Source: Cognatilysobacter segetis (GTDB taxonomy: Bacteria; Pseudomonadota; Gammaproteobacteria; Xanthomonadales; Xanthomonadaceae). From it: DNA of 60,357 bases. The stretch covers positions 1 to 60,357 of the forward strand of contig NZ_SMRQ01000014.1 in assembly GCF_004359965.1 (NCBI RefSeq), given 5' to 3'. Below the pieces are notes generated by a model that made no database searches, was not told the origin of the DNA, and saw only the letters and a program-made list of their open reading frames with translations. A program made the position numbers and the translations under genes. Below, in pieces: positions 26,162 to 35,042 of the stretch. The stretch's first letter is position 1; every line of letters begins with the position of its first letter.

Positions 26162-26209
26162 AAAGGGGTCAAGTTCGATTTCAAGAAATGAGCTTGACCC
26201 CCATTCTTT
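26162..26209. repeat. Palindromic intergenic repeat, copy 7
   Basis: The arms AAAGGGGTCAAGTTCGATTT and AAATGAGCTTGACCCCCATT pair around CAAG. It lies 45 bases past the stop of the DUF262/DUF1524 gene, where its minus-strand hairpin followed by CCCCTTTG could end the defence operon transcript. Confidence 0.85.
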
Positions 26210-26254
26210 AAGATCCCCGTTTTTCTTCCGTCAGCACTTCTAACGTGCTTCCTG

Positions 26255-27964
26255 TCAGCTCATTGATCGAGGCCAACGCTGCACCGCCCACTGCGCCAAG
26301 GAATCTGCCCGAGCCCGAATCGCGTCTGCATCCCAAGTGTCATTGGCCTGGGCTAGTCGCTTTGTGGTCTTGAACACAGTCTCACTCTGGAAGTAGGCAC
26401 GGGCATCATCCCATGACATCTGCCCCTTCTCCGAGTTTGCCGCGCCGCTCAGTGGTACGAGGTTCGCCCACGTGTCCTTTAGCGCCTCATGATCATCTTG
26501 AGACACAACACCCTTCCACACAGTGGTAAGCGTCTGTGGCATGACATGATCGATCGTCAAGTCGATTTCCGGGAATGGGTCGCCGCCCAAAAGTCCACGC
26601 TCATACTCCGCCAGTACGTAGCGCGCCAGGCGGCGACCGTATAGCGGCTTAGTACGAACGTCCTCGGCGAACTGCTCATCTCTAGGAAACTGGATCGTCG
26701 CCGATCGGTCGATAGTGGCGACAACCAACTCGGGCTTACCTTTGGTTTCAGACCACAAATCCTTAAAGAGCGCGTGCAGCCCCGTAGGCTCAAACCCCGC
26801 AACGGCGCGACGGACGAGAAACGACTCGATCAGCCGCAAGGAGCCCTCGGCACTTGCCTCGTCAATCTCCCCGTTCTCGTAACCGCGCAAAAGGCGCATT
26901 GAGAACGGCAGGACCGACGAGGGAGAATTCATTCGCTGCAGCCGGCGGACGGCTAACTTGACCGCATCGCTCTCATATCGAGCTACCCGCGACTCGTCCG
27001 CTTCTACTAACGCCAGGAACGCCGGAACGTAACCCTTTAGGTCCGCGAGAATCTCGGAGGGCTCTAATGCACTCCACCGATCGCGCAAAGTCGCGAGTAG
27101 CGTTGATTTCGTAGCAGACGGCTTGGCGATCAGGGCAAACGGAAAGAAATAGTCATCTAAACGCGCGCCGAGTTCCTGCTCAAACGGGAGCCACTGGCCG
27201 TTATACAAAGCCTCCGCGTCCCCGGGCGCGTCCGCCAGCCGCTGGAAGACTATGTTGCGGATCAGATCCTTGTTCTCGAGACGTACGCCTTGGGCATTCA
27301 AGCTGTCGAAAACCTGGTGCGGATCTTCTGCATCACCCAAATTGATCTGCACAAACTTGAGCCGCTGCAAAAGTGCGCTGGATACGAGGCGAGCGAGCTC
27401 AGGCGAATACGCCTTCTCGTGGAAAACTCGCCTTTTCACCTCACGAGCAATGTGTCGGTAGGCGACCGACAGCGAACCAACCTCATCGCCGAACGCCGGC
27501 TTAAGCCGCGGCGACACGCCGCTAAGCCCATCGAACAGCCCATTGAATTGGCGATAGTCGGGGAGCGTGGGCGTCAACTTCGGTCGATTCTGATGCGCCC
27601 CGTCCTGGTTAAAAATGTACTGCCTAAAAATCGAAGCTGCCAGATCACTGTCGCCGCCTGCTTCAGCTAAACGCGCAATCTCCAGCAGCGATACGTAGAG
27701 GGTCGTCATTCGCTGCTGGCCGTCCACGATCCAGCTAGAGTCGGGCTGAAATGCTACGCCGGAACTCTTGACTTCAAGGACGAGGGCACCGAGGAATCTT
27801 GCGGATTCCCGGCCTTCCAAAATCTCGTCGACATCCTTCCACAATTGTTCAATCTGCTTAGATGTCCATACGTAGCGCCGCTGGAAGAGTGGCGATACGT
27901 ACTCGCGCTCGTTGCGCAACAGCTGCAGCAGCGTGACAGGCCCAGCGCTAAGTTCTTGCGGCAT
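26255..27964 (-). CDS. DUF262 + DUF1524 protein (GmrSD-like restriction family)
   Basis: A 569-residue protein. The N-terminal DUF262 (ParB/Srx-like NTPase) domain shows SPLFQRRYVW (24-33) and the key DGQQR (81-85), then VFDSLNAQGVRLENKDLIRN (about 218-237). The C-terminal DUF1524 nuclease domain shows IDHVMPQ (471-477, His473) and NLVPLSGAANSEKG (501-514), an HNH-type arrangement. GmrSD and SspE share this two-domain make-up and cleave modified or phage DNA. The ATG at 27964 (MPQEL) has GGGAGGGG just upstream. An ATG at 27976 or 28024 would lengthen it. It overlaps the HEPN gene and is the last gene of the operon. Confidence 0.9.
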   Translation of the reverse strand: MPQELSAGPVTLLQLLRNEREYVSPLFQRRYVWTSKQIEQLWKDVDEILEGRESARFLGALVLEVKSSGVAFQPDSSWIVDGQQRMTTLYVSLLEIARLAEAGGDSDLAASIFRQYIFNQDGAHQNRPKLTPTLPDYRQFNGLFDGLSGVSPRLKPAFGDEVGSLSVAYRHIAREVKRRVFHEKAYSPELARLVSSALLQRLKFVQINLGDAEDPHQVFDSLNAQGVRLENKDLIRNIVFQRLADAPGDAEALYNGQWLPFEQELGARLDDYFFPFALIAKPSATKSTLLATLRDRWSALEPSEILADLKGYVPAFLALVEADESRVARYESDAVKLAVRRLQRMNSPSSVLPFSMRLLRGYENGEIDEASAEGSLRLIESFLVRRAVAGFEPTGLHALFKDLWSETKGKPELVVATIDRSATIQFPRDEQFAEDVRTKPLYGRRLARYVLAEYERGLLGGDPFPEIDLTIDHVMPQTLTTVWKGVVSQDDHEALKDTWANLVPLSGAANSEKGQMSWDDARAYFQSETVFKTTKRLAQANDTWDADAIRARADSLAQWAVQRWPRSMS

Positions 27965-28571
27965 CACCCCTCCCATCTTCTTGACTATCGACAACGTCGG
28001 CGGAGGCGTCGCCGTCCGCACCATTGGACTCTCGGACAGCGAGGGTGGCGCCGCTCGACCCGCGGATCATGGCCTCGAAAAAGTCGACGAACTTCAGCCC
28101 TAACTTGTACTTGTCGTAGATCTCATCACTGCTCAGCTCGATCGTGAACGCGGCAAAGTTCGTGTGGACCATTGCATTCCGCGTGCGACATATCTCAAGG
28201 AACGCGTCCTGGGCCGCCTTAAGTTCTTCTGAGGCGCGGATAGCAGCCGAAGCGCGGTCTTTACATTCCCCGCCGAAGGCAATGAAGAGCTTATTTGTAT
28301 TCTTGCCGTCAAAATCAAAGTACGTATAGAACTGTCGACTAATTGCCTTCGTTCGTATCAAGGCGAGACATTCTGGGCTGCAGTTTTGCTCGGTGAAGAC
28401 AGCATCAATCCTCCTGCCCAATTCGTGTTCGAATGCAGAGGCGGCTGCTATGAGCAAGCTTCGTCTCAACACATCTTCGGCTGTAACAATCAGCGACAGC
28501 TCACCGGCACTACCTAGAGCAGCCTTGATTCCGTCTGCGTCCTCTTTCAATGCAGCAACGGCACTGGACAT
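27948..28571 (-). CDS. HEPN-domain protein (RiboL-PSP-HEPN-like)
   Basis: A 207-residue all-helical protein. The HEPN ribonuclease signature R-x4-H is seen as RNAMVH (Arg131, His136), after a helix CRT. Upstream helices SLLIAAASAFEHELGRRIDA resemble the first HEPN helix with its conserved acidic residue. The last ~30 residues are an acidic, disordered-looking tail. HEPN proteins are typically metal-independent RNases used as toxins or abortive-infection effectors. It starts three bases after the stop of the first DUF262 gene and overlaps the next by 17 bases, so all three are coupled. Activity is inferred from the motif. Confidence 0.82.
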   Translation of the reverse strand: MSSAVAALKEDADGIKAALGSAGELSLIVTAEDVLRRSLLIAAASAFEHELGRRIDAVFTEQNCSPECLALIRTKAISRQFYTYFDFDGKNTNKLFIAFGGECKDRASAAIRASEELKAAQDAFLEICRTRNAMVHTNFAAFTIELSSDEIYDKYKLGLKFVDFFEAMIRGSSGATLAVRESNGADGDASADVVDSQEDGRGDAART

Positions 28572-28574
28572 AGG

Positions 28575-29738
28575 TCACCCAAGCAAGAGAGACGCGCGCC
28601 GTAGGCGTGTTGCCACGCTGTCGCTCTTGCTGGTGCCTTGCACAGCAGCACCGACGAACTCCTTATCCGTTCTCAACTGAGCCAATTGCTGGGGCGTAAA
28701 GCGCTTCACGTCGACGCCGCGACGATCAAACGCACCTCGGCAAGCGGCATAGAATGAGGACTCAAACAGCGCGATGTTGAATCGGTTGTTTCTCTCGTTG
28801 ATATATGACCGCGCAGGTAGATGCGCAGTTATATTCAGAAACTCATCGAATAGCCGCTCGAGATAGTAATTTTGCGATTGCTCGTTCTGCTTACTCTTCT
28901 TGGAGAACAAATTGAGAAACTTTGTCATCGACGGCGCGTAGTTCTCGGCGTTGACTAGCAACGCAAAGGACCGCAGCAGCACTTCGACATCCTTCATGTG
29001 CAGATCGGGCACATCCGTTCCTACGATCGATCGCCATCCGGGCTTCATATTTGCGCGCTGGAGCATGTCGTAGAACTTCGAGTGATACATGCTCGCGCGA
29101 ATCTCCTGCGGCGTCAGGTTCACGCCTCCGGAATTCAGTCGGTTGAAGATCTCGAATACCGCAGAGTCGTCCCCGTCTGGAGAAATCTGCTTCACGATAA
29201 TGTTGCGCACCGTGCGCAAATCAAAGGTTACCCGGTACTCGCCGAGTGTCGAGTAGTTCAACCCATTGAACTTGTTCGGTTGGCCAGGGAGACGTTCGGG
29301 CAACTTGAGTTTAAAGGGAACAAAGTATTCGTCATCGTGGAGAACAGCGTCCGGTATCGCCCCACCGCTCTCGTCGAAAATTCGCCGTAGCTCGGCGCGT
29401 TTCTCGACGCGAGGAAACCGCTGCTGCATAAAGTAGTAGATGGACATCAAGCGCTGCTGCCCATCGATCACCAAGAAGCTGTTCTTGCTCTCTTCGTAAA
29501 GAAAGACCTGCGGAACTGGCAAGCCAAGAATTAACGATTCGATTAGCTTTGAAGATCGCTTGATATCCCACACGAAGTGACGCTGAAAGCCAGGGATCTT
29601 GACCGCGCCTGACTTGATGAAGTTGACGATAGTTGTAACGTTAAAGTCGTTTGGCGAGGCGCTGATCTCGTATTCGTCGATCTGCACCTCGAAGTCGCCC
29701 TCGTCGGCTTCGTCAAACCAGTTTTCAGTATCTGACAT
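28575..29738 (-). CDS. DUF262 domain-containing protein (no nuclease domain)
   Basis: A 387-residue protein. The DUF262 domain has IPGFQRHFVWD (48-58), LGLPVPQVFL (71-80), the NTPase motif DGQQR (92-96) and FEIFNRLNSGGVNLTPQEIR (195-214), all well preserved. It lacks the DUF1524 His-Asn nuclease region that its downstream partner carries, so it resembles the GmrS half alone. The N-terminus is acidic (DEADEGDFEV). It is the first gene of the operon; nine G residues sit five bases before its ATG as the ribosome-binding site. Likely role: nucleotide-driven sensor or regulator of a defence complex. Confidence 0.88.
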   Translation of the reverse strand: MSDTENWFDEADEGDFEVQIDEYEISASPNDFNVTTIVNFIKSGAVKIPGFQRHFVWDIKRSSKLIESLILGLPVPQVFLYEESKNSFLVIDGQQRLMSIYYFMQQRFPRVEKRAELRRIFDESGGAIPDAVLHDDEYFVPFKLKLPERLPGQPNKFNGLNYSTLGEYRVTFDLRTVRNIIVKQISPDGDDSAVFEIFNRLNSGGVNLTPQEIRASMYHSKFYDMLQRANMKPGWRSIVGTDVPDLHMKDVEVLLRSFALLVNAENYAPSMTKFLNLFSKKSKQNEQSQNYYLERLFDEFLNITAHLPARSYINERNNRFNIALFESSFYAACRGAFDRRGVDVKRFTPQQLAQLRTDKEFVGAAVQGTSKSDSVATRLRRASLLLG

Positions 29739-29742
29739 CTAA

Positions 29743-29751
29743 CCCCCCCCC
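29743..29751 (-). repeat. Poly-G(9) tract at the ribosome-binding site
   Basis: On the coding strand the leader reads AAAGGGGGGGGGTTAG then ATG. The homopolymer forms the Shine-Dalgarno element itself. Slippage would change its spacing to the start codon, so translation of the defence operon could be phase-variable. Confidence 0.7.
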
Positions 29752-29840
29752 TTTGTCTGTCTATAAGCGGTGCGAGCCCTGGCGTGGCCGCGATTCCCCC
29801 GCACGGTTCATGCGCACTGTATCGTGCCGCGCACTTGCAA

Positions 29841-29866
29841 TGAGAAACGCCCGCTTTCGCGGGCGT
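29841..29866 (-). terminator. Rho-independent terminator after icmF
   Basis: Read on the minus strand, the stem ACGCCCGC / GCGGGCGT closes a GAAA loop and is followed by TTCTCATT, six bases past the icmF stop codon. Confidence 0.85.
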
Positions 29867-29871
29867 CCGTT

Positions 29872-32800
29872 TTACATATTCCGCCTGTACTCCCCACCCA
29901 CCTCATACAACGCATGGCTGATCTGCCCCAGCGAATGCGTCTTCACCGCCTCCATCAACGCCTCGAACACGTTACGGCGCTCGCGGGCGGTCTTCTGCAG
30001 GAAGCGTAGGCCCTCCCCGGCCCGTGCGTTCCGATTGGCCTGGTAGCCGGCCACGTTGGTGATCTGCTGGCCCTTCTCGTCCTCGGTCGAGCGGATGAGC
30101 TCGATCTCTGTGGCCACATCACTATGGCCGTCCTTGCCGAGGAAGGTGTTGACGCCCACCAGCGGCAGCGAGCCGTCGTGCTTTTTGTGCTCGTAGTAGA
30201 GCGACTCTTCCTGGATCTTGCCGCGCTGGTACATGGTGTCCATGGCGCCCAGCACGCCGCCGCGCTCGCTGATGGCTTCGAACTCCTTGTAGACGGCTTC
30301 TTCGACGATGTCGGTGAGCTTGTCGACGATGAAGCTGCCCTGCCAGGGGTTCTCGTTGAAGTTCAGCCCCAGCTCCTTGTTGATGATCATCTGGATCGCC
30401 ACGGCGCGGCGCACGCTCTCTTCCGTCGGCGTGGTGATGGCTTCGTCGTAGGCGTTGGTGTGCAGGCTGTTGCAGTTGTCGAACAGCGCGTACAGCGCCT
30501 GCAGCGTGGTGCGGATGTCGTTGAACTGGATCTCCTGCGCGTGCAGGGACCGGCCGCTGGTCTGGATGTGGTACTTCATCATCTGGCTGCGCGCGGATGC
30601 GCCGTAGCGCTCGCGCATGGCGCGCGCCCAGATGCGGCGGGCGACGCGGCCGATGACGGTGTACTCCGGGTCCATGCCGTTGCTGAAGAAGAACGACAGA
30701 TTGGGCGCGAAGTCGTCGATGTTCATCCCGCGCGCGAGGTAGTACTCGACGATGGTGAAGCCGTTGCTCAGCGTGAAGGCGAGCTGGCTGATCGGGTTCG
30801 CGCCGGCTTCGGCGATGTGGTAACCGCTGATCGACACCGAGTAGAAGTTGCGGACGCCGCGGTCGACGAAGTACTGCTGGATGTCGCCCATCATGCGCAG
30901 GGCGAACTCGGTGCTGAAGATGCAGGTGTTCTGCGCCTGGTCTTCCTTGAGGATGTCGGCCTGCACGGTGCCGCGCACGGTCTGCAGCGTGTAGGTCTTG
31001 ATGCGCTCGTAGACCTCGGGCTCGACGACTTCGTCGCCGGTGACGCCCAGCAGGCCCAGGCCGAGGCCGTCGTTGCCGTCGGGCAGCGGGCCTTCGTACG
31101 TCGGGCGGTGGCGGCCCTCGTACATCTTGTCGATCTTCGTGCGCGCGGCGAGCCAGCGCGATTCGTCCTCGCGCAGGTACTTCTCCACCTGCTGGTCGAT
31201 CGCGGTGTTCATGAACATCGCGAGGATCATCGGCGCGGGGCCGTTGATGGTCATCGACACCGACGTGCTGGGCGCGCACAGGTCGAAGCCGGAGTACAGC
31301 TTCTTCATGTCGTCGAGCGTCGGGATGTTGACGCCCGAGTTGCCGATCTTGCCGTAGATGTCCGGGCGCGGCGCCGGGTCCTCGCCGTACAGCGTGACAC
31401 TGTCGAAGGCGGTGGACAGGCGCGCGGCCGGCTGGCCGAGGCTGAGGTAATGGAAGCGGCGATTGGTGCGCTCGGGCGTGCCCTCGCCCGCGAACATGCG
31501 GATCGGGTCCTCGCCGGTGCGGCGGTACGGATACACGCCGCCGGTGTACGGGTACGCGCCCGGCAGGTTTTCCTTCTGCAGGAAGGTGAGCAGGTCGCCC
31601 CAGCCGCGGTAGGTGGGCGCGGCGATCTTCGGGATCTTCTGGTGGCTCAGGGACTCGCGGTAGTTTTCGACCGCGATGACCTTGTCGCGCACCTTGTACT
31701 CGTTGACGTCGTCGGTGATCGACTTCAGGCGGGCCGGCCACTCGCGCAGCAGCTTGAGCGCCTCGGAGCTGAGCGACTGCACGGCGTCGTTGTAGCGCTG
31801 GCGCAGCGTGAGCAGCGTGCGGTCGACGCCGCGCTCGAGGTAGCTGAACTCGCTCTCGTCGTCGACGTCGGCCACCGGCTTGAGGCCGTTGCCGCCGAGC
31901 AGGTGGTCGGCGCCGTAGAGGTCGAGCGCCTGCGGCAGCGCGGGGTCTTCCAGCGACTCGAGCGCCTGCCAGTACGACTGCGCGCGGTCGGCGATCTCGG
32001 CCTGCGTCTCGATCTGGCGGTTGATGCCGCGGCCCTGCTCGGCGATCTCGGCCAGGTAGCGCACGCGCGCGCCGGGGATCAGCACGGTGGCGCGGGGCTC
32101 GCGCAGGGAGGTATCGAGCTCGGGCGTCCACTTGTCGGCCGGCAGCTGCAGTTTCTCGCGCAGCAGGCGGCAGAGGTTGGCGAACATCCAGCTGATGCCG
32201 GGGTCGTTGAACTGGCTGGCGATGGTCGGGTAGACCGGGACGTCCTCGTCCTTGGTCGCGAAGGCCACGCGGTTGCGCTTCCACTGCTTGCGCACGTCGC
32301 GCAGGGCGTCCTCGGCGCCGCGCTTGTCGAACTTGTTGAGCACGACCAGCTCGGCGTAGTCGAGCATGTCGATCTTCTCGAGCTGGCTCGGCGCGCCGAA
32401 GTCGGAGGTCATCACGTACATCGGGAAGTCGACGAGGTCGACGATCTCCGAGTCGGACTGGCCGATGCCGGCGGTTTCCACGATGACGAGGTCGTAGCCC
32501 ACGCCCTTGAGGAAGCCGATGCAGTCGCGCAGCACCAGGTTGGTGGCGGCGTGCTGGCGGCGCGTGGCCATCGAGCGCATGTACACGCGCGGGCTGCGCA
32601 GCGAGTTCATGCGGATGCGGTCGCCCAGCAGCGCGCCGCCGGTGCGGCGGCGCGTGGGGTCGACGGAGATGACGGCGATGCGCATCTCGGGGAAATGCGC
32701 GAGGAAGCGGTTGAGCAGCTCGTCGGTGACGGAGCTCTTGCCCGCGCCGCCGGTGCCGGTGATGCCCACGACCGGCGTCTTGCTGCCGGCCAGCTGCCAC

Positions 32801-33390
32801 TGCTTGCGCAGGTGCGCAAGCTGGGCCTCGTCGAGCTGGCCTTCCTCGATGGCGCTGAGCATGCGGCCGAGCGCGATCTCGTCGTGGATGTCGGGGTTCT
32901 GCGTCGGCGGCGGGTTGTCCACGCGCGCGTGCGCGGCGCGGCGCACCACGTCCTCGATCATCGCGACCAGGCCCATGTGCATGCCGTCGTTCGGGTGGTA
33001 GATGCGCTCGACGCCGTAGTCCTGCAGCTCGCGGATCTCCTCCGGCGTGATCGTGCCGCCGCCGCCGCCGAACACGCGGATGTGGCCGGCGCCGCGCTCT
33101 TTCAGCATGTCGACCATGTACTTGAAGTACTCGACGTGGCCGCCCTGGTAGGACGAGAGCGCGATGCCGTCGGCGTCCTCCTGCAGCGCGGCGCGCACCA
33201 CGTCCTCCACCGAGCGGTTGTGGCCCAGGTGGATGACCTCGGCGCCCTGCCCCTGGATCAGGCGGCGCATGATGTTGATCGCGGCGTCGTGGCCGTCGAA
33301 CAGGCTGGCGGCGGTGACGAAGCGCAACGGCGACGCGTTTTCCGCGGCGGTTGCGGTGGTTTCGGGCAGGCGGTCGGCAGGCGAACTCAT
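29872..33390 (-). CDS. icmF: Fused isobutyryl-CoA mutase IcmF
   Basis: A 1172-residue fusion in three parts. First is an adenosylcobalamin-binding domain (FDGHDAAI, His34 as the cobalt ligand; [10 protein letters not shown]). Second is a G3E-type GTPase chaperone with Walker [13 protein letters not shown] (209-220) and an NKFD motif. Third is the large mutase barrel, including [16 protein letters not shown] and [13 protein letters not shown]. IcmF interconverts isobutyryl-CoA and butyryl-CoA, and often isovaleryl/pivalyl-CoA, while its GTPase domain handles cofactor loading. The position beside leucine and branched-chain genes fits. It is somewhat longer than the best-studied homologues. The ribosome-binding site is weak. 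Confidence 0.93.
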   Translation of the reverse strand: MSSPADRLPETTATAAENASPLRFVTAASLFDGHDAAINIMRRLIQGQGAEVIHLGHNRSVEDVVRAALQEDADGIALSSYQGGHVEYFKYMVDMLKERGAGHIRVFGGGGGTITPEEIRELQDYGVERIYHPNDGMHMGLVAMIEDVVRRAAHARVDNPPPTQNPDIHDEIALGRMLSAIEEGQLDEAQLAHLRKQWQLAGSKTPVVGITGTGGAGKSSVTDELLNRFLAHFPEMRIAVISVDPTRRRTGGALLGDRIRMNSLRSPRVYMRSMATRRQHAATNLVLRDCIGFLKGVGYDLVIVETAGIGQSDSEIVDLVDFPMYVMTSDFGAPSQLEKIDMLDYAELVVLNKFDKRGAEDALRDVRKQWKRNRVAFATKDEDVPVYPTIASQFNDPGISWMFANLCRLLREKLQLPADKWTPELDTSLREPRATVLIPGARVRYLAEIAEQGRGINRQIETQAEIADRAQSYWQALESLEDPALPQALDLYGADHLLGGNGLKPVADVDDESEFSYLERGVDRTLLTLRQRYNDAVQSLSSEALKLLREWPARLKSITDDVNEYKVRDKVIAVENYRESLSHQKIPKIAAPTYRGWGDLLTFLQKENLPGAYPYTGGVYPYRRTGEDPIRMFAGEGTPERTNRRFHYLSLGQPAARLSTAFDSVTLYGEDPAPRPDIYGKIGNSGVNIPTLDDMKKLYSGFDLCAPSTSVSMTINGPAPMILAMFMNTAIDQQVEKYLREDESRWLAARTKIDKMYEGRHRPTYEGPLPDGNDGLGLGLLGVTGDEVVEPEVYERIKTYTLQTVRGTVQADILKEDQAQNTCIFSTEFALRMMGDIQQYFVDRGVRNFYSVSISGYHIAEAGANPISQLAFTLSNGFTIVEYYLARGMNIDDFAPNLSFFFSNGMDPEYTVIGRVARRIWARAMRERYGASARSQMMKYHIQTSGRSLHAQEIQFNDIRTTLQALYALFDNCNSLHTNAYDEAITTPTEESVRRAVAIQMIINKELGLNFNENPWQGSFIVDKLTDIVEEAVYKEFEAISERGGVLGAMDTMYQRGKIQEESLYYEHKKHDGSLPLVGVNTFLGKDGHSDVATEIELIRSTEDEKGQQITNVAGYQANRNARAGEGLRFLQKTARERRNVFEALMEAVKTHSLGQISHALYEVGGEYRRNM

Positions 33391-33482
33391 GGCGCGCGCA
33401 TCTATTTCTAAGGATGTCCCGATTGTAACAAGGCGACCGTACGGGGCCTGAGGCCCGCGTAGGGTCGGTTACCCTGCCCCGC

Positions 33483-34751
33483 ATGAACGATTCGACCGAC
33501 CTCGCCGCGCTGCGCGCGGCCGCCGCCTCCGGCGCACCCGACGACCTCTACCGCCTCGCGATCGCACTGGTCGCGGGCCTGCAGATGGAGGAGGCCTTCG
33601 AGGTGCATCGCCGGGCCGCGGAAGGCGGCCACCCGGGCTCGCTGATCGAGTTCGGGCGGATGCTGATGTACGGCATCGGCACCGAGGCGGACATCGACCT
33701 CGCGGTGGAGGCCTTCGAGCGCGCCGAGGCGCTGGGCCAGCCGATCGCGGGCTACTTCCTCGCGCTGATCGGGCTGGGCAACACGGCGGTGCCGCGCGAT
33801 GCGCGCATCGGCGAGCGCCTGCTGGCCGCGGTGCAGGCCGGGCACCCGCCCGCGCTGCGCGCCGCGGCGATCCACTTCGGCCGCAAGCCGAACCTGCAGG
33901 ACCAGGCGATGGCGATCCAGCTGCTCGACCACGCCGCCGGCCGCGGCGATGCGATCGCCGCGCAGCTGCTCGCCGAGCGCGTGCGTCGCGGCGAGGGCGT
34001 GACCGCGCATCCCGAGTCGGCCGCGCAGCTCAAGGCGCGACTGCGCGAGGGCGGCTTCCCCGACCTGCCGGAGATCATCGCCGTGCCCGCCGCGCCCCGT
34101 CGCCCGAGCCCGCCGGCGACGCTGGCGCTCGACGAGGTGCTGGACCCGCCGGATGCGGTGGTGCTCTGCGAGTCGCCGCGCATCGCGCGGATCGACGGGC
34201 TGTTGTCGGTCGACGAGTGCCGGCTGCTGGTGGCGAGCGCGGCGCCGATGCTTCAGGCCTCGCGCGTGCATGCGCGGGACGGCACCGACGCGGGCGAGCA
34301 GTCGCTGCGCACGAGCCGCGACGTGTCGTTCGATCCGCTGCTCGAGGACTTCTCGCTGCGCCTCGTGCAGTTGCGCATGGCGGCCGCGGCGGGCATGGAG
34401 CTGGTCGACGCCGAACAGCTGATCGTCCTTCAGTACGAACCCGGGCAGGAGTACCGCCCGCATCGCGACGACCTGCCGCCCGAGGCGATCGCGCGCGACA
34501 GGCCGTCGGCCGGCAACCGCCGCCGCACCATCTGCGCTTACCTCACCACCCCGGCCGCGGGCGGCGCGACCGAGTTCCCGGCGCGCGACCTGCGCGTCGA
34601 GGCCGAGGCCGGGCGCGCCGTGGTGTTCGACAGCCTGGACGCCGAGGGTCGCCCCCACCCGGGCGCGGTGCATGCCGGCCTGCCGGTGGAACGCGGCGAG
34701 AAATGGGTGGCGACGCTGTGGCTGCGGGAGCGGCCCTACCGCGCGTACTGA
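33483..34751 (+). CDS. 2OG-Fe(II) oxygenase (prolyl 4-hydroxylase-like) with N-terminal Sel1/TPR repeats
   Basis: A 422-residue protein. Residues ~20-190 form Sel1/TPR-like helical repeats (EAFEVHRRAAEGGHPGSLIE, then AVEAFERAEALGQPIAGYFL). Residues ~230-420 form a prolyl-4-hydroxylase-type dioxygenase: iron ligands His327 and Asp329 (YRPHRDD) and His397 (VHAGLP), 2-oxoglutarate-binding Lys407 (GEKWVATLW). It should hydroxylate a protein or peptide; the repeats may bind the substrate. A TACCCT hexamer ends seven bases before the ATG and no ribosome-binding site is seen, so the mRNA may be leaderless. Confidence 0.88.
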   Translation: MNDSTDLAALRAAAASGAPDDLYRLAIALVAGLQMEEAFEVHRRAAEGGHPGSLIEFGRMLMYGIGTEADIDLAVEAFERAEALGQPIAGYFLALIGLGNTAVPRDARIGERLLAAVQAGHPPALRAAAIHFGRKPNLQDQAMAIQLLDHAAGRGDAIAAQLLAERVRRGEGVTAHPESAAQLKARLREGGFPDLPEIIAVPAAPRRPSPPATLALDEVLDPPDAVVLCESPRIARIDGLLSVDECRLLVASAAPMLQASRVHARDGTDAGEQSLRTSRDVSFDPLLEDFSLRLVQLRMAAAAGMELVDAEQLIVLQYEPGQEYRPHRDDLPPEAIARDRPSAGNRRRTICAYLTTPAAGGATEFPARDLRVEAEAGRAVVFDSLDAEGRPHPGAVHAGLPVERGEKWVATLWLRERPYRAY

Positions 34752-34909
34752 GGCGCGACCGGGGCTTCGCGGGGCCGGCCAAACGACGTGACCGCAGGGC
34801 GGCCGATCGCCTGTCCGCCGTGCGCGGACGGCATCGCCGCAGCGCCGTCCGTACGCCTGCGACCGGTCGCCCGCCCGGGCAAAGCGAGCGCCGCGTCACG
34901 CAGGTGGGC

Positions 34910-34915
34910 TAAAAT
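34910..34915 (+). promoter_or_regulatory. Possible -10 element for leucine dehydrogenase
   Basis: TAAAAT in a GGCTAAAATCC context stands out in GC-rich DNA about 130 bases before the gene. No clear -35 hexamer was found. Confidence 0.4.
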
Positions 34916-35042
34916 CCCGCTTCTGTGCCGGGCCGTTTCGCGCCGGACACGACCCGCGTTCCCCTTCGATTCAACGACTTAACCAACCCAGTCGGCCGGA
35001 ACGCGCGGAGCGCGCTCGTCGGCGCCGGCGCGGAGCCCGACG

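Larger units (their letters stand above)
24760..29840. other. Low-GC accessory (defence) island
   Basis: GC content drops visibly (many lines around 45-55% by eye against about 70% around it), and codon choice shifts with it. The segment carries a GIY-YIG/DUF4357 gene and a DUF262-HEPN-DUF262/DUF1524 operon. It is inserted between the TPR lipoprotein and icmF. No integrase, tRNA or direct repeat marks the ends; palindromic repeats punctuate its left half. Exact borders are approximate. Confidence 0.75.

Noticed and set aside
24760-29840. The island considered as a prophage or transposon
   Set aside because: No phage structural, integrase or transposase gene and no terminal inverted or direct repeats of element type are visible.
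30124-33411. A 1095-residue open frame on the plus strand opposite icmF
   Set aside because: It is the antisense shadow of a clearly recognisable IcmF; long antisense frames are expected in GC-rich coding DNA and this one has no family features or ribosome-binding site.
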